A stretch of 64,000 nt of DNA from Prorocentrum cordatum (lineage: Eukaryota > Sar > Dinophyceae > Prorocentrales > Prorocentraceae): assembly GCA_963575745.1 (NCBI GenBank), contig CAUYUJ010014349.1:422881-486880 (forward strand), in the 5' to 3' direction. This document shows, one piece after another, positions 10,770 through 21,003 of the stretch (the stretch's first letter is position 1; each line of letters opens with the position of its first letter). The notes below the pieces were generated by a model. It had not been told where the DNA came from, made no database searches, and worked only from the letters and a program-made list of their open reading frames with translations. Both the position numbers and the translations under genes were made by a program.

Positions 10770-11445
10770 ATATTGGAAAGCTGATATTGCGAGACCTTGT
10801 GTGTTTGAGTGTTGATTGGACATTCGGCTTCGGAACCGCTGCGAAATCAAGAATTTGAAGGATTCGGCATGCGCGCACGACGACGCGCGCGTGCGCACGT
10901 CGTCGCACGTTTTGCAAATAATTCTCGCGATGGCACGCGCGCAAAGGCGTTCGAACGATTCCGACATGCGCGCGCGAAACCCGTTTGGTAACATGTCTGA
11001 ACAGGTTGAACACATCATATGTCCCTACATATAAAAAGTGCAAAAGAACGCGCACGCGCTTTCTTGATATTTGGAAATCTGCTCTGCGGAACCATATGTT
11101 TAATACGCCTGTCGGACACTCGATTGCGGGATCCTTCCGAAACTGAAGGTTTATCAAAGATTTCGGCATGCGTGCGCGACGGCACGCGCGTGCGCACTTC
11201 GTCCCATTTTTTGCCATGGATGATTGAAAACGTATGCTCTGTGATACGCGAGTGCGCGCGCATAGTATATTTGTGCTGAATATGGCGGGGGGGGGGGGGT
11301 CGATACCAGTTCTGCTTGGATGGTGCGAGTTCATAGAACGGATGAGCGATTGGGCAGAGTCATATGTAAATTGCAATACGACCAAGTGGATTGATGAAGT
11401 GGGGGGATTTTCTTGGTATAGTGGAGAATATATGCTTCCCGGGAA
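10770..11445 (+). repeat. Tandem pair of a GC-palindrome dispersed repeat
   Basis: Two diverged copies (about 10790-11000 and 11070-11400) share an ATTCGG / GGAACC / AAGGATTCGGCATGCG order and a CG palindrome such as GCGCACGACGACGCGCGCGTGCGC. Relatives are at 57640-57960, 59200-59420 and 60480-60740; the last also shares CAGTTTTGCTTGGAT near its end. Confidence 0.65.
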
Positions 11446-11454
11446 ACCGGCAGT

Positions 11455-11616
11455 CAGGCGCAGCAGACGACGGGCGGCGACGAGGCGGCGACGGGGCGGC
11501 GATAGCGACGACATAGCCGCCGGACCGCCACACAGGCCCAGACTGCGGGCGGCGACGAGGCGGCGACGGGGCGGAGACGGCGACGACGTGGCCACCGGAC
11601 CGCCACACAGGCCCAG
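11455..11616 (+). repeat. ~80-bp tandem duplication, GGCGACG-rich
   Basis: GCGGCGACGAGGCGGCGACG followed by GACCGCCACACAGGCCCAG occurs twice in succession. A related GGCGACG stretch is at 22210-22300. Confidence 0.85.
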
Positions 11617-11720
11617 TTCTCTTAAACAAACAAATGAGAGCCCCTACTTGCAAACAGTTTTCTGGGAACTTGGAAGAAAAAAACCCTTCATTCGTTTGAT
11701 TGGTGGACGCTTGCAGAGGA

Positions 11721-12231
11721 ATGTGCGCGGCGCTACAGCGACAACCCCATGAAGAAGAGACTCCGCCCATGTGCGCGACGGAAGAAGGCAGGGTCCCTTG
11801 CGCCGACATTCGCGCGCAAGTTTCCCGCGTAAGCTCGCGTGTAAACACCCTCGTCCCCAATGCAGCATACCGCATTGGTGGCCCGCGTCTGCCGCGGCGT
11901 AAAGGTCGCTATGTCATAGCGCGTAAGTACCATCAGACCCGCTTCTTCCCGCTGCTCATGTGTTTCATGTCCAGGAAGTTTCGAAACCGTGGTGCGAGGC
12001 GTTGCGCAAATCGCCCAGCCCGCCCTGGGGCCACGCGCGGGAGCTCCAGATTCGGACGCCCTCGGGAGGGCTCGTCTCAGGATCCACACAGAAGATGGGG
12101 TCGAGGGTTTTTGTCTAGGCCTCCCGGATGGGGTCAGAGTGGATGGGGTCGGAGGATCGCGCCGCATCGCCGATGCATCGGCAACGCGGCTCGACATGGA
12201 GCCCGGGGAAAGTTTCGGAGACGGGTTATAA
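11721..12231 (+). CDS. Candidate two-exon gene of unknown function
   Basis: Proposed exons 11721-11922 and 11975-12231 flank a textbook small intron (11923-11974, 52 nt): donor GTAAGT, pyrimidine-rich CTTCTTCCCGCTGCTC, acceptor TTTCATGTCCAG followed by G. Splicing joins a phase-1 codon and moves translation into a frame open for 85 more codons to TAA at 12231, with mostly G/C third positions. The product would be about 152 residues: basic and Cys-containing at the N-terminus, acidic and Gly-rich toward the C-terminus (GLPDGVRVDGVGG near residues 115-127). The ATG at 11721 is the first in frame; an AG acceptor (GACGCTTGCAG, ending at 11716) just before it means this could instead be an internal exon. 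I recognise no family. The unspliced frame is also open to 12527, so the intron is inferred, not proven. Confidence 0.38.
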
Positions 12232-13080
12232 ACTTCTCAGAGGGCCCGACGCCGTCCCAGCCTTCTGAGATGGCCTGCCCCCTCTCGCTTCCCCCTCCTT
12301 GGCGCACCGCCGTCATGCGAAAGATGGTGTCGACAGTCTCTGGGAATTCCGAGAGCGGAGATTGTTATAACCATGATTCATGTCGTCGTCAACGCGAGGA
12401 CTTGATACGTTCAAGGATTTGCTATTTCTGCAAGGGTGCGCGGTGCGTTACCCCATCCATTCTCGCCCGTTTCTTCGGACCATCCCAGGGGGCAGTGCTC
12501 GAAGTCTCAAGCGCATTGCGCCCGTGAGAAGATCCACAACTCAGCTGAGCTTGATGAGTGTATGGCATATGCTGTACTGATTCGGCCACGCGGGCACACC
12601 CTGGGCCCTGGGCACAGGATGGGCCTGGCAAGGTCGAAGAGAAGATCAGCGGCTGAAGAGCAGTGATAATATCTGAAACGAGGGCGTTCACCTTGGCGGG
12701 CGCCTGTCTCCACTGTTCCTCCGCCTCCTCCTTCTTCTTTACACGTGTGGGTATTATGGGAGCTCCCAGTTGAGGGTCCCCCTCGTTAGGCCATGTAGTG
12801 TCTGTCCTGCTAATCCCACGCGTCTTCGATACTCGTTCACATGTATGTGTATACACACATCTATATATACACATATATTTATATCTATGGAGAGAGCTAC
12901 TGCGTCTTGAAGACGAGCAGTGGCACAAGGACTTGCCGACCAGCTGAGGGGTCTCCTCGCAGTTTGTGGTTCGGCGTCGTCGCTTTATCATGATGCCGCA
13001 CCGCGATGGGGTGCACTCCATTCCGTGCCACTCCTCGTCCTCCTCCCCGTCCTCCGCCCCTCATTGGGTTTGCGTGCCCA
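12232..13080. other. Spacer, possible intronic or short exonic sequence
   Basis: No repeat. A TATATA-rich patch occurs at 12840-12890. A short stretch near 12900-12945 reads as LEDEQWHKDLPTS with coding-like codons, but it is too short to call. Confidence 0.35.
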
Positions 13081-13081
13081 G

Positions 13082-13174
13082 GAGGGTGCAGGCCAGGGAA
13101 AGTGCCCGTTGTGTGGGATCGTGCAGCTCGCCGCTCGGCAAATGAACTATCGTAGCTGGCTGGCCACCACCTGA
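13082..13174 (+). CDS. Candidate terminal exon, unknown product
   Basis: A strong acceptor context (pyrimidine-rich sequence, then GCGTGCCCAG ending at 13081) precedes a 30-codon frame ending in TGA at 13174. It starts EGAGQGKCPLCG and ends RSWLATT, with mostly G/C third positions. A single CPLC pair does not define a zinc finger. No upstream partner exon is established. Confidence 0.28.
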   Translation, partial: EGAGQGKCPLCGIVQLAARQMNYRSWLATT

Positions 13175-13625
13175 GTCATAAGTGGCACCGTGAGGCCTCA
13201 TGCAGATGTGATTGCCATGGGACTCCTCGAGATTTGCTCCCCTGCTCCGCCTCGCCCTCCTGGGCGTCACGAACTTTGGTGCCCCCATGGAGAGACGCGG
13301 GTGTACTGTAGGTCCGCGCCGTCCCAGCGCAGCGGGGGCGCGGGCGTTGTCGTGCGCCCCCAACGGCGAAAACCTCTTGAGGCAGAGAGGTCCGCACGGT
13401 GGCAGAAACCCGAGCGCACGTCGTCGTGCAGCTGCTTGCCGCATGAGGTTCCCAGCCGCAGAGAGACGGGTAGCGAGGAGAGAATCAGGGGAGGAAACGT
13501 TTCCGATACTGCAACCCTGGCCGTGCTTTCGCTTTTTTGGGCCTCCTGGGAGGCCTTCGTCCTACCGCTAGAACGCACCCCAGGAACGGTCCGCGGAGTA
13601 GCGGTATCGGTATTTTTTGGTACCC
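13175..13625. other. Unassigned stretch, open on + strand
   Basis: The + frame from 13190 is open through here into the GGA tract. Its composition does not clearly favour coding, and much of its downstream length is repeat translation. Confidence 0.35.
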
Positions 13626-13629
13626 CCGG

Positions 13630-13945
13630 CGAAGAGGAGGAGGCGGAGGAGGAGGAGGAGGAGGAGGAGGAAGAGAAGGGAGGGGCCGCAAAAGGGGAAG
13701 AGGAGGAGGGGGAGAAAGAGGATGCCGGTGAGAGGAGACGGAGGAGGGGCGCAGATAGGATTGAGAAGACGGATGACGATCTGAAGAAAGCGGATAGTCG
13801 GGGAGGAGGAGGAGGAGGAGGAGGAGGAGGAGGTGGAGGAGGAGGTGGAGGAGGAGGAGAGAGAGAGAGAGAGGATGAGAGAGAGAGAGACAGGAGAGAG
13901 GAGAGAGACAGAGAGAGAGAGAGAGGAGGACGACGAGGAGGAGGG
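13630..13945 (+). repeat. (GGA)n / (GA)n purine tract
   Basis: GAGGAG triplets at 13635-13735 and 13800-13860, then GA dinucleotides at 13855-13930. Such purine strands can form triplex DNA. Confidence 0.95.
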
Positions 13946-14123
13946 AGGATCAGAAGGAGGATGTGCAGGACGAAGGCGAGGAGGGGCTGCCGGCCTCACC
14001 CCTTCTCCCCAGTCTCATTTTCCATGTGCCTACTCCTCCCTCTCTCTCTGTGCCTTTCTCACTCCTCCTCGTCCCCTCCATCGTCCCCATCGTACTATTC
14101 ATTCGTGTCCTCGCCCCCGCAGC

Positions 14124-14240
14124 GCCCCCTGGGCCAGGGCCTGCACAGCCCGGCATGCCGATGGTGGATTTCGGTACAATGGAGCTGTTGAAGTCGAGGT
14201 CATTGCAGTTGACGCTGTACAACAGGAGGGCTGCAGGAGG
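14124..14240 (+). CDS. Candidate internal exon, unknown product
   Basis: The acceptor CTCGCCCCCGCAG precedes a frame reading PPGPGPAQPGMPMVDFG and then MELLKSRSLQLTLYN, with almost all third positions G or C. The coding-like signal fades into the GGA repeat after about 14235. The donor is not clear. It lies upstream of the short ORF at 14590 on the same strand. Confidence 0.28.
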
Positions 14241-14359
14241 AGGGAGGGAGGAGGGAGGAGGGGGGGATTCTGTTGTTTTTTATTATTTCTGGGCGCGTCC
14301 TGAGAGGCCCTCGTCGGCGCTGCTGCGATCGCCTTGCAATTCTGGTCAGAGTGTGCCGC

Positions 14360-14475
14360 AGTAGAAGTCAAGAGGAGGAGGCGGAGGAGGAGAAGGAGGA
14401 GAAGGAAAGGGAGGGAATAATAGAAGAACAAAGAAGCCGAGGAGGGGGAGGGCAGGAGGAGGAGGGCCAGGCCAG
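14360..14475 (+). repeat. (GGA)n tract
   Basis: AGGAGGAG words broken by AAG, similar to 13630-13735. Confidence 0.9.
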
Positions 14476-14589
14476 GATGCAGAGTGAGTATACAGAGAAC
14501 GTGGCACTCCTGTTCTGTCGCTTCTCGTTATCCTGCTCGTTGTCCTCCTCCGTCCTTCTGGCTTTTGAATCATTTTTGAAGAAGAATCC

Positions 14590-14742
14590 ATGACGCAGCA
14601 AACTCAGTTTGAACGCCTTCTAGAATCTCCTGGAGTAATTGAGAACAGGACCGCCATCGCGACGCCGTTCTCGCTGAAGGTTGCCAAGTTCAAGGCTTAC
14701 GACCCGCTCGAGAAGGGCAAGTGCATAGGCGGGCGGCGGTGA
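14590..14742 (+). CDS. Short ORF / exon with strong coding composition, unknown function
   Basis: ATG at 14590 opens a 50-codon frame ending in TGA at 14742. It begins MTQQTQFERLLESPG and continues through an IATPFSLKVAKFKAYD segment; in this second half nearly every codon ends in G or C, unlike the flanks. Near its end AAGGGCAAGTGC contains G|GCAAGT, a good match to a GC-type splice donor, which dinoflagellates use alongside GT. The TGA may therefore be intronic and this the first coding exon of a longer gene. No family recognised. Confidence 0.4.
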   Translation: MTQQTQFERLLESPGVIENRTAIATPFSLKVAKFKAYDPLEKGKCIGGRR

Positions 14743-15335
14743 AGTCTGGTGGGAGATCGCAGAGAGGCAGGATGATGGGACCCCTCTCTCTGTTCCGCCT
14801 CCTGTTTTGTCTCTTACGCAAGTGAGCATAGGGTAATTATTTAGTCAACGCCGATCGATAGTTCAAATGGATCTCGTTCGTGGCAGTTTCTGAAAGTGGT
14901 CTTCTAGATGGTCATTGCAGTCATCGCCCTATATCTCTCGCACGGTGGGACCACGGACATCACGACAACGCGAGCTTGGCACCGTAGGTGGGGCCGTCGG
15001 GGCAAACGACGCAGAGTTCTGGGGCCCACGTTGACAAGTGCACCCGCCATGGATATGGGATCGTTTGTGCCCGTTGGTTGTTTTTGCCATGCGTATTATT
15101 CTTGTGTTGGGCACTCGCGACTCGCGGCGGTGCAAATGCTATCATTCGATCACGAGTTGTGCCCGCGCCCGCGCAAAGTGTTCCTTCCGTTCACAGTGCG
15201 ACCTTCGACCTTGGGCGTCAATTCCAAGCTACCAAATAGTCAAAGGCAGACTACAGACACTTTCTGCCATGCAGATCTAGCGGCCAGGTTGGTGTGGATT
15301 GTGAGCCGTGTCGCCCCACGTCGGGGGTGCATGTT
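14743..15335. other. Unassigned non-repetitive spacer
   Basis: No tandem repeat, gene or RNA recognised. The next satellite element begins at 15344. Confidence 0.45.
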
Positions 15336-15343
15336 TGTCCCAA

Positions 15344-16794
15344 CCATCCTGTGGTGTTGGGTCGTTTTTTGAAGAGACAGCGCCCCGTGTCTCACTCCTC
15401 CTCCTCTCCTCCCTCCTCCTCCCCCTCCTCCTTCGCAGTTCGCATGGCGGCGCCGCCCCATTTCGACACACACCTCACACGTTTCGTGGCCCCGTAGGGA
15501 GCTCCACTGAAGGTCCCAGTGGTGCAGTTCGCATGGCGGCGCCGCCCCATTTGTGCACTTCCCTTACACGTTTCGTGGCCCCATAGGGAGTTCCATGTAA
15601 GGTCCCAGTGGTCCAGTTCGCGCCCCTCACGTTTTGTGGCCCCATAGGGAGCTCCATCTGAGGTCCCAGTTGCGCAGTTCGCATGGCGGCGCCGCTCCAT
15701 TTCGGCACACCCCTCGCACGTTTCGTGGCCCCATTGGAGCTCCACCTAAGGTCGCACTGGCGCAGTTCGCATGGCGGCGCTGCCCCATTTTGGCACACCC
15801 CTCACACGTTTCGCGGCCCCAGATAGGGACTTCTACTTCAGGTCCCAGAAGCGCAGTTTGCATGGCGGCGCCGCCCCAAGTTGGCACACCCCTCACACGT
15901 TTCGTGGCCCCATCGTGAGCTCCACCTAAGGTCTCAGTGGCGCAGTTCGCATGGCGGCGCCGCTCCCTTTTGGCTCACCCCTCACACGTTTCGTGGCCTC
16001 ATACGGAGGTCCACCTAAGGGCCCCATGGCGCAGTTCGCATGGCGGCGCCGCTCTATTTTGGCACACCCCTCACACGCTTCGTGGCCCCATAGGGAGCTC
16101 CACCTAAGGTCCCAGTGTCGCAATTCGCGTGGCGGCGCCGCTCCATTTTGGGACACCCCACACAAGTTTTCGTGGCCCCATAGGGAGACCCACCTAAGGT
16201 CTCAGTGGCGCAGTTCGCGTGGCGGCGCCGCCCCATTCCGGTGAACCTCTCACACGCTTCGTGGCCCCATAGGGAGTTCCACCGAAGGTCCCAGTGGGTG
16301 TGCCCGCATTCGTCACCCACACCCATGTCGTCACATCCCTTAAACGTTTCGCGGCCCCATAAGGAGCTCCAACGACGGCCCCGGTGCCACTGCCCGCATG
16401 CGTCACCCACGCCCATTTCGGCACACCCCTCACGGGTTTCCTTGCCCCATAGGGAGCTCCACCGAAGGCGCCACTGGCTGCGTTCGCATGCGCCCTCCGC
16501 GCCCATTTCGGCACACCACTCACACGTTTCGCGGCCCATCAGGAGCTCCACCGACGACCCCAGTGGCTGCGGTCGCATGCGCCCACCGCACCTATTTCGG
16601 CACACCTCTCACGCGTTTTGTGGCCCCATAGGGAATTCCACCGACGGCCCCAGTGGCTGCTTTCGCATGCGCCCACTGGACAAATTTTGGTACACCCCTC
16701 ACACGTTTCGTGGCCCTATAGGGAGCTCCTCCGATCGCGGAGCATACAACGACGGTGCTCGCAATTGCATATGGTTGGGTCTTTCGCCAGGCTA
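15344..16794 (+). repeat. Structured satellite element: conserved left end, ~89-bp array, conserved right end
   Basis: Left end 15344-15387 (CCATCCTGTGGTGTTGGGTC ... GAAGAGACAGCGCCCCG) matches 59660-59704 almost base for base. A CTCC-rich stretch follows, then about 15 units (15440-16740) containing TTTCGTGGCCCCATAGGGAG, CTCCACCTAAGGTCCCAGTG and GCATGGCGGCGCCGCCCCAT. The right end 16761-16794 (GCAATTGCATATGGTTGGGT, then CTTTCGCCAGGCTA) matches 60407-60440 and 4659-4689. Later units (16270 onward) carry a GGGTGTGCCCGCATTCGTCA variant, so the array has two sub-types in order. Confidence 0.9.
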
Positions 16795-16799
16795 ATTTA

Positions 16800-18165
16800 G
16801 TCGTATTGCTCCCTCCCCTTGTTCCGACGATCGTGACGTCGGCGAGACATTGATGAAAGCCAGCACGAAGAAGAAAACGACAACAACAGCTAAAAGATCC
16901 ACGACGCCTGTGACCACGCATACGACGGCGCTTGCAATGACGACGTGATCGACGACGACGACGACGACGACTGTGCACGACGACGGAAGCAACGAGGACG
17001 ACGAAGACGACGATAGCTACGAACGACCACGACCGACGTCGACCGACCAGCAGCGCTGGCAACGCGGACGACGGACGATGCACGAGCGACGGCGGCCCTT
17101 GCGCTCGAAGGCCCCCGCCAGTGTCGTCGCAATTGCCGTGGCCGTCGCCGTATTCGTTGCCGACGTTCCCAGGCCCGCCCCCCCCTGCAAGGCGACCTGC
17201 TGGACGCGGCCACGCGGCTCCACGCCCTCGGCGCTGCCACGGACGCTGAAGGCGGCGGCGCCGAGGAGCGCTCGGCCTCGCCGCCACCCGTCGCCGCAAG
17301 TGTTCGGCCTCGGCCACCGTCGTCGGCGGTCGGTTGGCGCTGGCGTCGCCGTCGCATTCGTGGCACTCCTCCCACTTTCGTCCATTCTCCTCCCTCCTCT
17401 GCCGCCTCCTCGCCTGCATCCTCTCCACCCTGCATCCTTCTCCTCCACCATCCTCCTTCCCCTTTGCGCGCGCGAGAGGGGAGGAGGAATAGGGGGAGGG
17501 AGGGGAAAAGGACGGCAGAGGGAGAGTGCAGAGGACCGATTTGGGCGCCTATGTTTCCCCCATGTCGCAGGCAAGCACGGGCGCCACAACGTCAGCAAGC
17601 GCCTGTCCTTGATCCCCTTCCCCCCAAGCATCCCTCTGCTCCCGCACTCCCTCTACAATTACCTTGGCATCGCTTGGACGTGCCCCTTGCTTTTCTCGGC
17701 GAGGACCATCGAGGAGCATCTTGGATCATCTCGCGGAGAAACAAACGTACGAAGATGAAACATGCACAGGGAATGGACGTCTGAGCGATGGCAAGTTACA
17801 GACTATGAATACTACGCTCCTCTCTCCTGTGACGCTTTCCGGAAAATCTCCTGCCCTCTCCGCGTATCGTTTCGATTGCACCGATGGTTTTCGGTGCGTC
17901 AAGATGGTTCTCCCGCTGCAGCGTGGGCCTAATTTTCGGATCGACGTTTTGTTCCCGTCGTTCAGACTGGCGCTCTCGCCCCAACGCGGGCCACTGGATG
18001 CCAGTCCATGTTCATCGGTGCCGCCTCCTCCTTTCCCCTGTTCCTCCTGCACCTCCCGCTCATCTCACTTATGTTCCCAGTGCGGCTAGTCCTCCTCATT
18101 TTTCGTATCTTTCCTCGTCCTCCTTTTCCTCCTGCTTTTTCTCTCGCTCATACGCTACCTCCTCC
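16800..18165. other. Unassigned region with GAC-rich and pyrimidine-rich patches
   Basis: GACGACGACG words at 16945-17040 and CTCCTCC/CCTCC patches at 17370-17460 and 18010-18160. No exon with clear splice sites could be supported. The + frame from 16973 is long (261 codons) but has no recognisable domain. Confidence 0.4.
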
Positions 18166-18169
18166 GATC

Positions 18170-19165
18170 CACGCGAACGTGAAGGAGGCGATCAAAACCC
18201 TACGAGGACAAGCAGAGCTCGGAGGGTAACAAAAGCGGGCCCCCAACGTGCACGTGGCCAAGAGCATCGTGGACCTCGTGAGGCAGGGGGAGGAGAAGGA
18301 GTGCCCGACCGGCAAGAAGAACAAGACCCACGAGGATTTCCAGGGCGTCAGCGACAAGCAGAACGAGGACAATGGCGAGCAGTAGAATTCGCAAAAGCCC
18401 AGGCCAGGAGCAAGGGCCAGAGAGCAGCAATGCCACGTGAGGGCCACAACTGGAGGACCAACACCACCTCAGCCCAGCCAAGAGAGACCTACCCCGAACA
18501 CCGACAGGCACAAGAGGCCACCATGCTCCAGGACAACGCCGTGAGGGACAGTCACGACGGGTAGCAGCATCTAGATATGGCACTACACTTTCAGGGGTGG
18601 AGAAATCTACAACTATGTCGCGGTCCGCACGTATATCTACGACAACAACGATTGCGGATATGTCGGTTCATTATACGTAATAGCATGAAGATTGCCCCCG
18701 AGCCCAGCGCCAGACCCCTTCCAATTTGCATTCCCAGAGCCCCGAGCCCCCTCTCCAACTCAACGCTTGGCCGTACGTGGTTGTGGAGGCTGCCGTAGGA
18801 GACACACCACCCCGGAGGAAGGAAACCACAATCTGATGTCAGGCATTGCTGGGGTAATCACGTCGAAGGCGACCAACGACAACGATCAGCGGAGAACCTC
18901 ACTTGTAGACCAGACCCGGGAAGCTGAGTCTGCATCTACGACCAGGGATGTCTTCAACGCCACAGGACAGCTCTCGCACGATCAGAGACAGGTTTTGAGA
19001 TACATCTGGCGTCGTATGCGGTAGCAGAAGTTGTCTCTCTTGGGCTTTCAAACGCAGAACGCTCACCACTGCCAGTACAAGCAAGGAACAGAGTTCAGAG
19101 ACCGCTCCCAGCAGATCTCGTTGCAGCTCGAACTGATGCGGAAACCCCAGGAGCGGAGCTCCTAG
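18170..19165 (+). pseudogene. Possible degraded coding region, unknown product
   Basis: In one + frame, protein-like stretches with high G/C third positions are interrupted by stops: 18245-18382 (begins NVHVAKSIVDLVRQGEEKE; 44 of 46 third positions G or C), a shifted segment to 18563, then 18692-19024 (contains DQRQVLRYIWRRMR) and, past one TAG, 19025-19165 in the same frame. Composition suggests former or split coding sequence. No family recognised, no splice pattern established, and the pieces may be unrelated. Confidence 0.25.
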
Positions 19166-19351
19166 GTCTCATGAGCCTGGACGGGAAGAAGGTCACGGGC
19201 TGTCCTGAGAGGGGAGGGGTGAGAGCAGAGCAGCCGCCGGGCTGGGCGGCCCCCGCCCCCGCCGCCGCTCGCCTGACGTGATCATGAAGTACCGGTCTCG
19301 ACCCGCGGCAGAGAGAGCGAGAGAGAGCGGCCGGGGACGACCGGCTCTCTG

Positions 19352-19395
19352 GACGCCCGAAATGGGTATTGAAAGAATGGGTACAATGCCCAGGG
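19352..19395 (+). repeat. Left arm of a 44-bp inverted repeat
   Basis: TGGACGCCCGAAATGGGTAT ... GAAAGAATGGGTACAATGCCCA is matched with few mismatches by the reverse complement of 20960-21003. The arms are 1.56 kb apart. Confidence 0.85.
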
Positions 19396-19424
19396 TTAAA
19401 CCTCTCCTTCGTGTCTACTAAGAA

Positions 19425-19485
19425 TGAATGGGTAAGGGTAAGGGTTCGGGTTCGGGTTCGGGTTCGGGTTCGGGTTCGGTTCCAC
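19425..19485 (+). repeat. (GGGTTC)n hexamer run
   Basis: GGGTAAGGGTAAGGGTTCGG grades into five or more GGGTTC units. It resembles, but is not, the TTTAGGG telomere repeat known in dinoflagellates. Confidence 0.85.
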
Positions 19486-19529
19486 ACAATCAGTTTAAAC
19501 CACATAGACTAACATAGAATAGTCGGAAT

Positions 19530-19765
19530 TTAATCGTACACGAAGCAGGAGTTCGGAAACCCACATTTTCGCCATTCGCTGATAGGAAAACAATACAGGG
19601 GCTATAGAGCTAATAATACACGAAGATGAGGTTCGGAAGCCCACTGATTCTAATAGTACACGAAGAAGGGGTTCGGAAACTCACAATGTCGCCGTTCGCT
19701 CGTAAGAAAACAATACAGGGGCTATAGAGCCAATAGTACACGAAGGTGAGGTTCGCAAACCCATT
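19530..19765 (+). repeat. ~95-150-bp module repeated, ACACGAAG / AATACAGGGGCTATAGAGC
   Basis: TACACGAAG plus TTCGGAAACCCAC recurs near 19537, 19617, 19656 and 19737. CGCCATTCGCTGATAGGAAA with AACAATACAGGGGCTATAGA recurs at 19570 and 19690. A related motif occurs near 20665-20800. Confidence 0.8.
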
Positions 19766-19804
19766 GTGAAAAACGAGAAAACAGCGTTCCTCTTTTCCTG
19801 CTCG

Positions 19805-20100
19805 CTTTCCTCTTCCTCATCCTCCTCCTCCCCCTCCTCCTCCTCCCCCTCCTCTTCCTCCTCCTCCTCCTCCTCCTCCTCCTCCTCCTCCTCCTCCTCC
19901 TCCTCCTCCTCCTCCTCCTCCTCCTCCTCCTCCTCCTCCTCCTCCTCCTCCTGCCCCTCCCTCCTGCTCCTTCCTCCTCCTCCCCCGACGAGGAGGAGGA
20001 GTCACCGTCCTCCTCCTCCTCACCTCCTCTCCTCCTCCTCAGCTCTCCTCCTCCTCCTCCTCCTCCTCCTCCTCCTCCTCCTCCTCCTCCTCCTCCTATC
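19805..20100 (+). repeat. (CTC)n / (TCC)n pyrimidine tract
   Basis: Nearly uninterrupted TCC triplets at 19855-19955 and 20050-20098, with a short GAGGAGGAGGAG inversion at 19989-20000 that can pair with the flanking tracts. Confidence 0.97.
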
Positions 20101-20164
20101 ACGAACCAGAAACGAATAAAACCAAAATGCCTTCCCGAATAAAACCAGAACGACGTCCTTATGA

Positions 20165-20570
20165 AAACCCACTCTCAAGTGGACCAGAGGGCCACGATCC
20201 TCGTGAGGGGTGTTCCGGCATTGGGCGTCGGTGGGCCGTCGGCAGCGCTCCACATTGGGCCAGGGCCACGATCCATGTGAGAGGTGTGCCGAACTTCAGC
20301 GTCGGGCGGCGATCCAAATGTGGCGAGGTCTACGATCCGTGTGAGGGGTGCACCGATATTGCTCATCGGTGGGCCGTCGGCAGCGCTCCCAGGTGGGCCA
20401 GGACACGATCCTCGTGAGCGGCGTGCCGGAATTGGACGTCGGTGGGCCTTCGGCAGCGCTCCCACTTGGACCAGGGCCACGATCCTAGTGAAGTGCGCGC
20501 CGGAATCGCGCGTCGGAGGGCCAGGCCCACGATCCTCGAGAGGGTTGTGCCGAAACGAAGCGGCTGGCAG
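20165..20570 (-). repeat. Shortened satellite units in inverted orientation
   Basis: About six ~65-bp units (GGGCCACGATCCTCGTGAGG, GGTGTGCCGAA, GGGCGTCGGTGGGCC, TTCGGCAGCGCTCCCA). Read on the - strand they align with the CACACG-GTTCGTGGCCC-GGGAGCTCC-GAAGG-CGCC order of the ~88-bp satellite, with roughly 20 bp missing per unit. Neither conserved element end is present here. Confidence 0.6.
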
Positions 20571-20917
20571 TGGCGGTTGCTCCAAATCCGACGTCGACAC
20601 GAAGGACAGGTGTAAAACTGTCGTTTTTTGTTCGCTTCTAATACGAATACAATCTACAGCCTCTACAGCGAATAGTGCACGAAGGTAGGCATTGGCGCGA
20701 AAGACACGAAGGCCAGGTTTGAAACTAATGTTTTCGTAATTCCCCTGGTAGGAGTTCTATTAGGCCTGATACACAAGAAGAGTACACGAAGGTGAGGTTT
20801 GTAGCGACACGAGGACCAGGTGCAACCCAATGCCCAACAGCAGTTCCTGTTCATTTTGAACCGGATTCGCTGTCCACGCCGCCGCGGCCTGTGTCCATTC
20901 GAGAGAAGGCCGCCTGC

Positions 20918-20937
20918 CCAACAGCGGCCGCTGTTGG
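20918..20937. repeat. 20-bp perfect palindrome
   Basis: CCAACAGCGGCCGCTGTTGG is its own reverse complement. It lies just inside the right arm of the 44-bp inverted repeat. Confidence 0.9.
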
Positions 20938-20959
20938 TTTGGGACAACATTTGGTGTTG

Positions 20960-21003
20960 GGCATCGTGCCCATTCTTTCCGTACCCATTTCGGGCGTCCA
21001 AAG
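20960..21003 (-). repeat. Right arm of the 44-bp inverted repeat
   Basis: Reverse complement of 19352-19395 with about four mismatches (TGGGCATCGTGCCCATTC ... ATTTCGGGCGTCCA). Confidence 0.85.

Noticed and set aside
9813-11595. 401- and 452-codon minus-strand frames
   Set aside because: Mostly translation of the GTGGGGACA minisatellite and poly-G tract into Pro/His/Thr runs, with no domain in the remainder.
18200-18583. 127-codon minus-strand Leu-rich frame as a membrane protein
   Set aside because: It is the shadow of plus-strand sequence with strong G/C third positions.
19425-19485. (GGGTTC)n as an internal telomere
   Set aside because: Dinoflagellate telomeres are TTTAGGG-type; this hexamer differs and is short.
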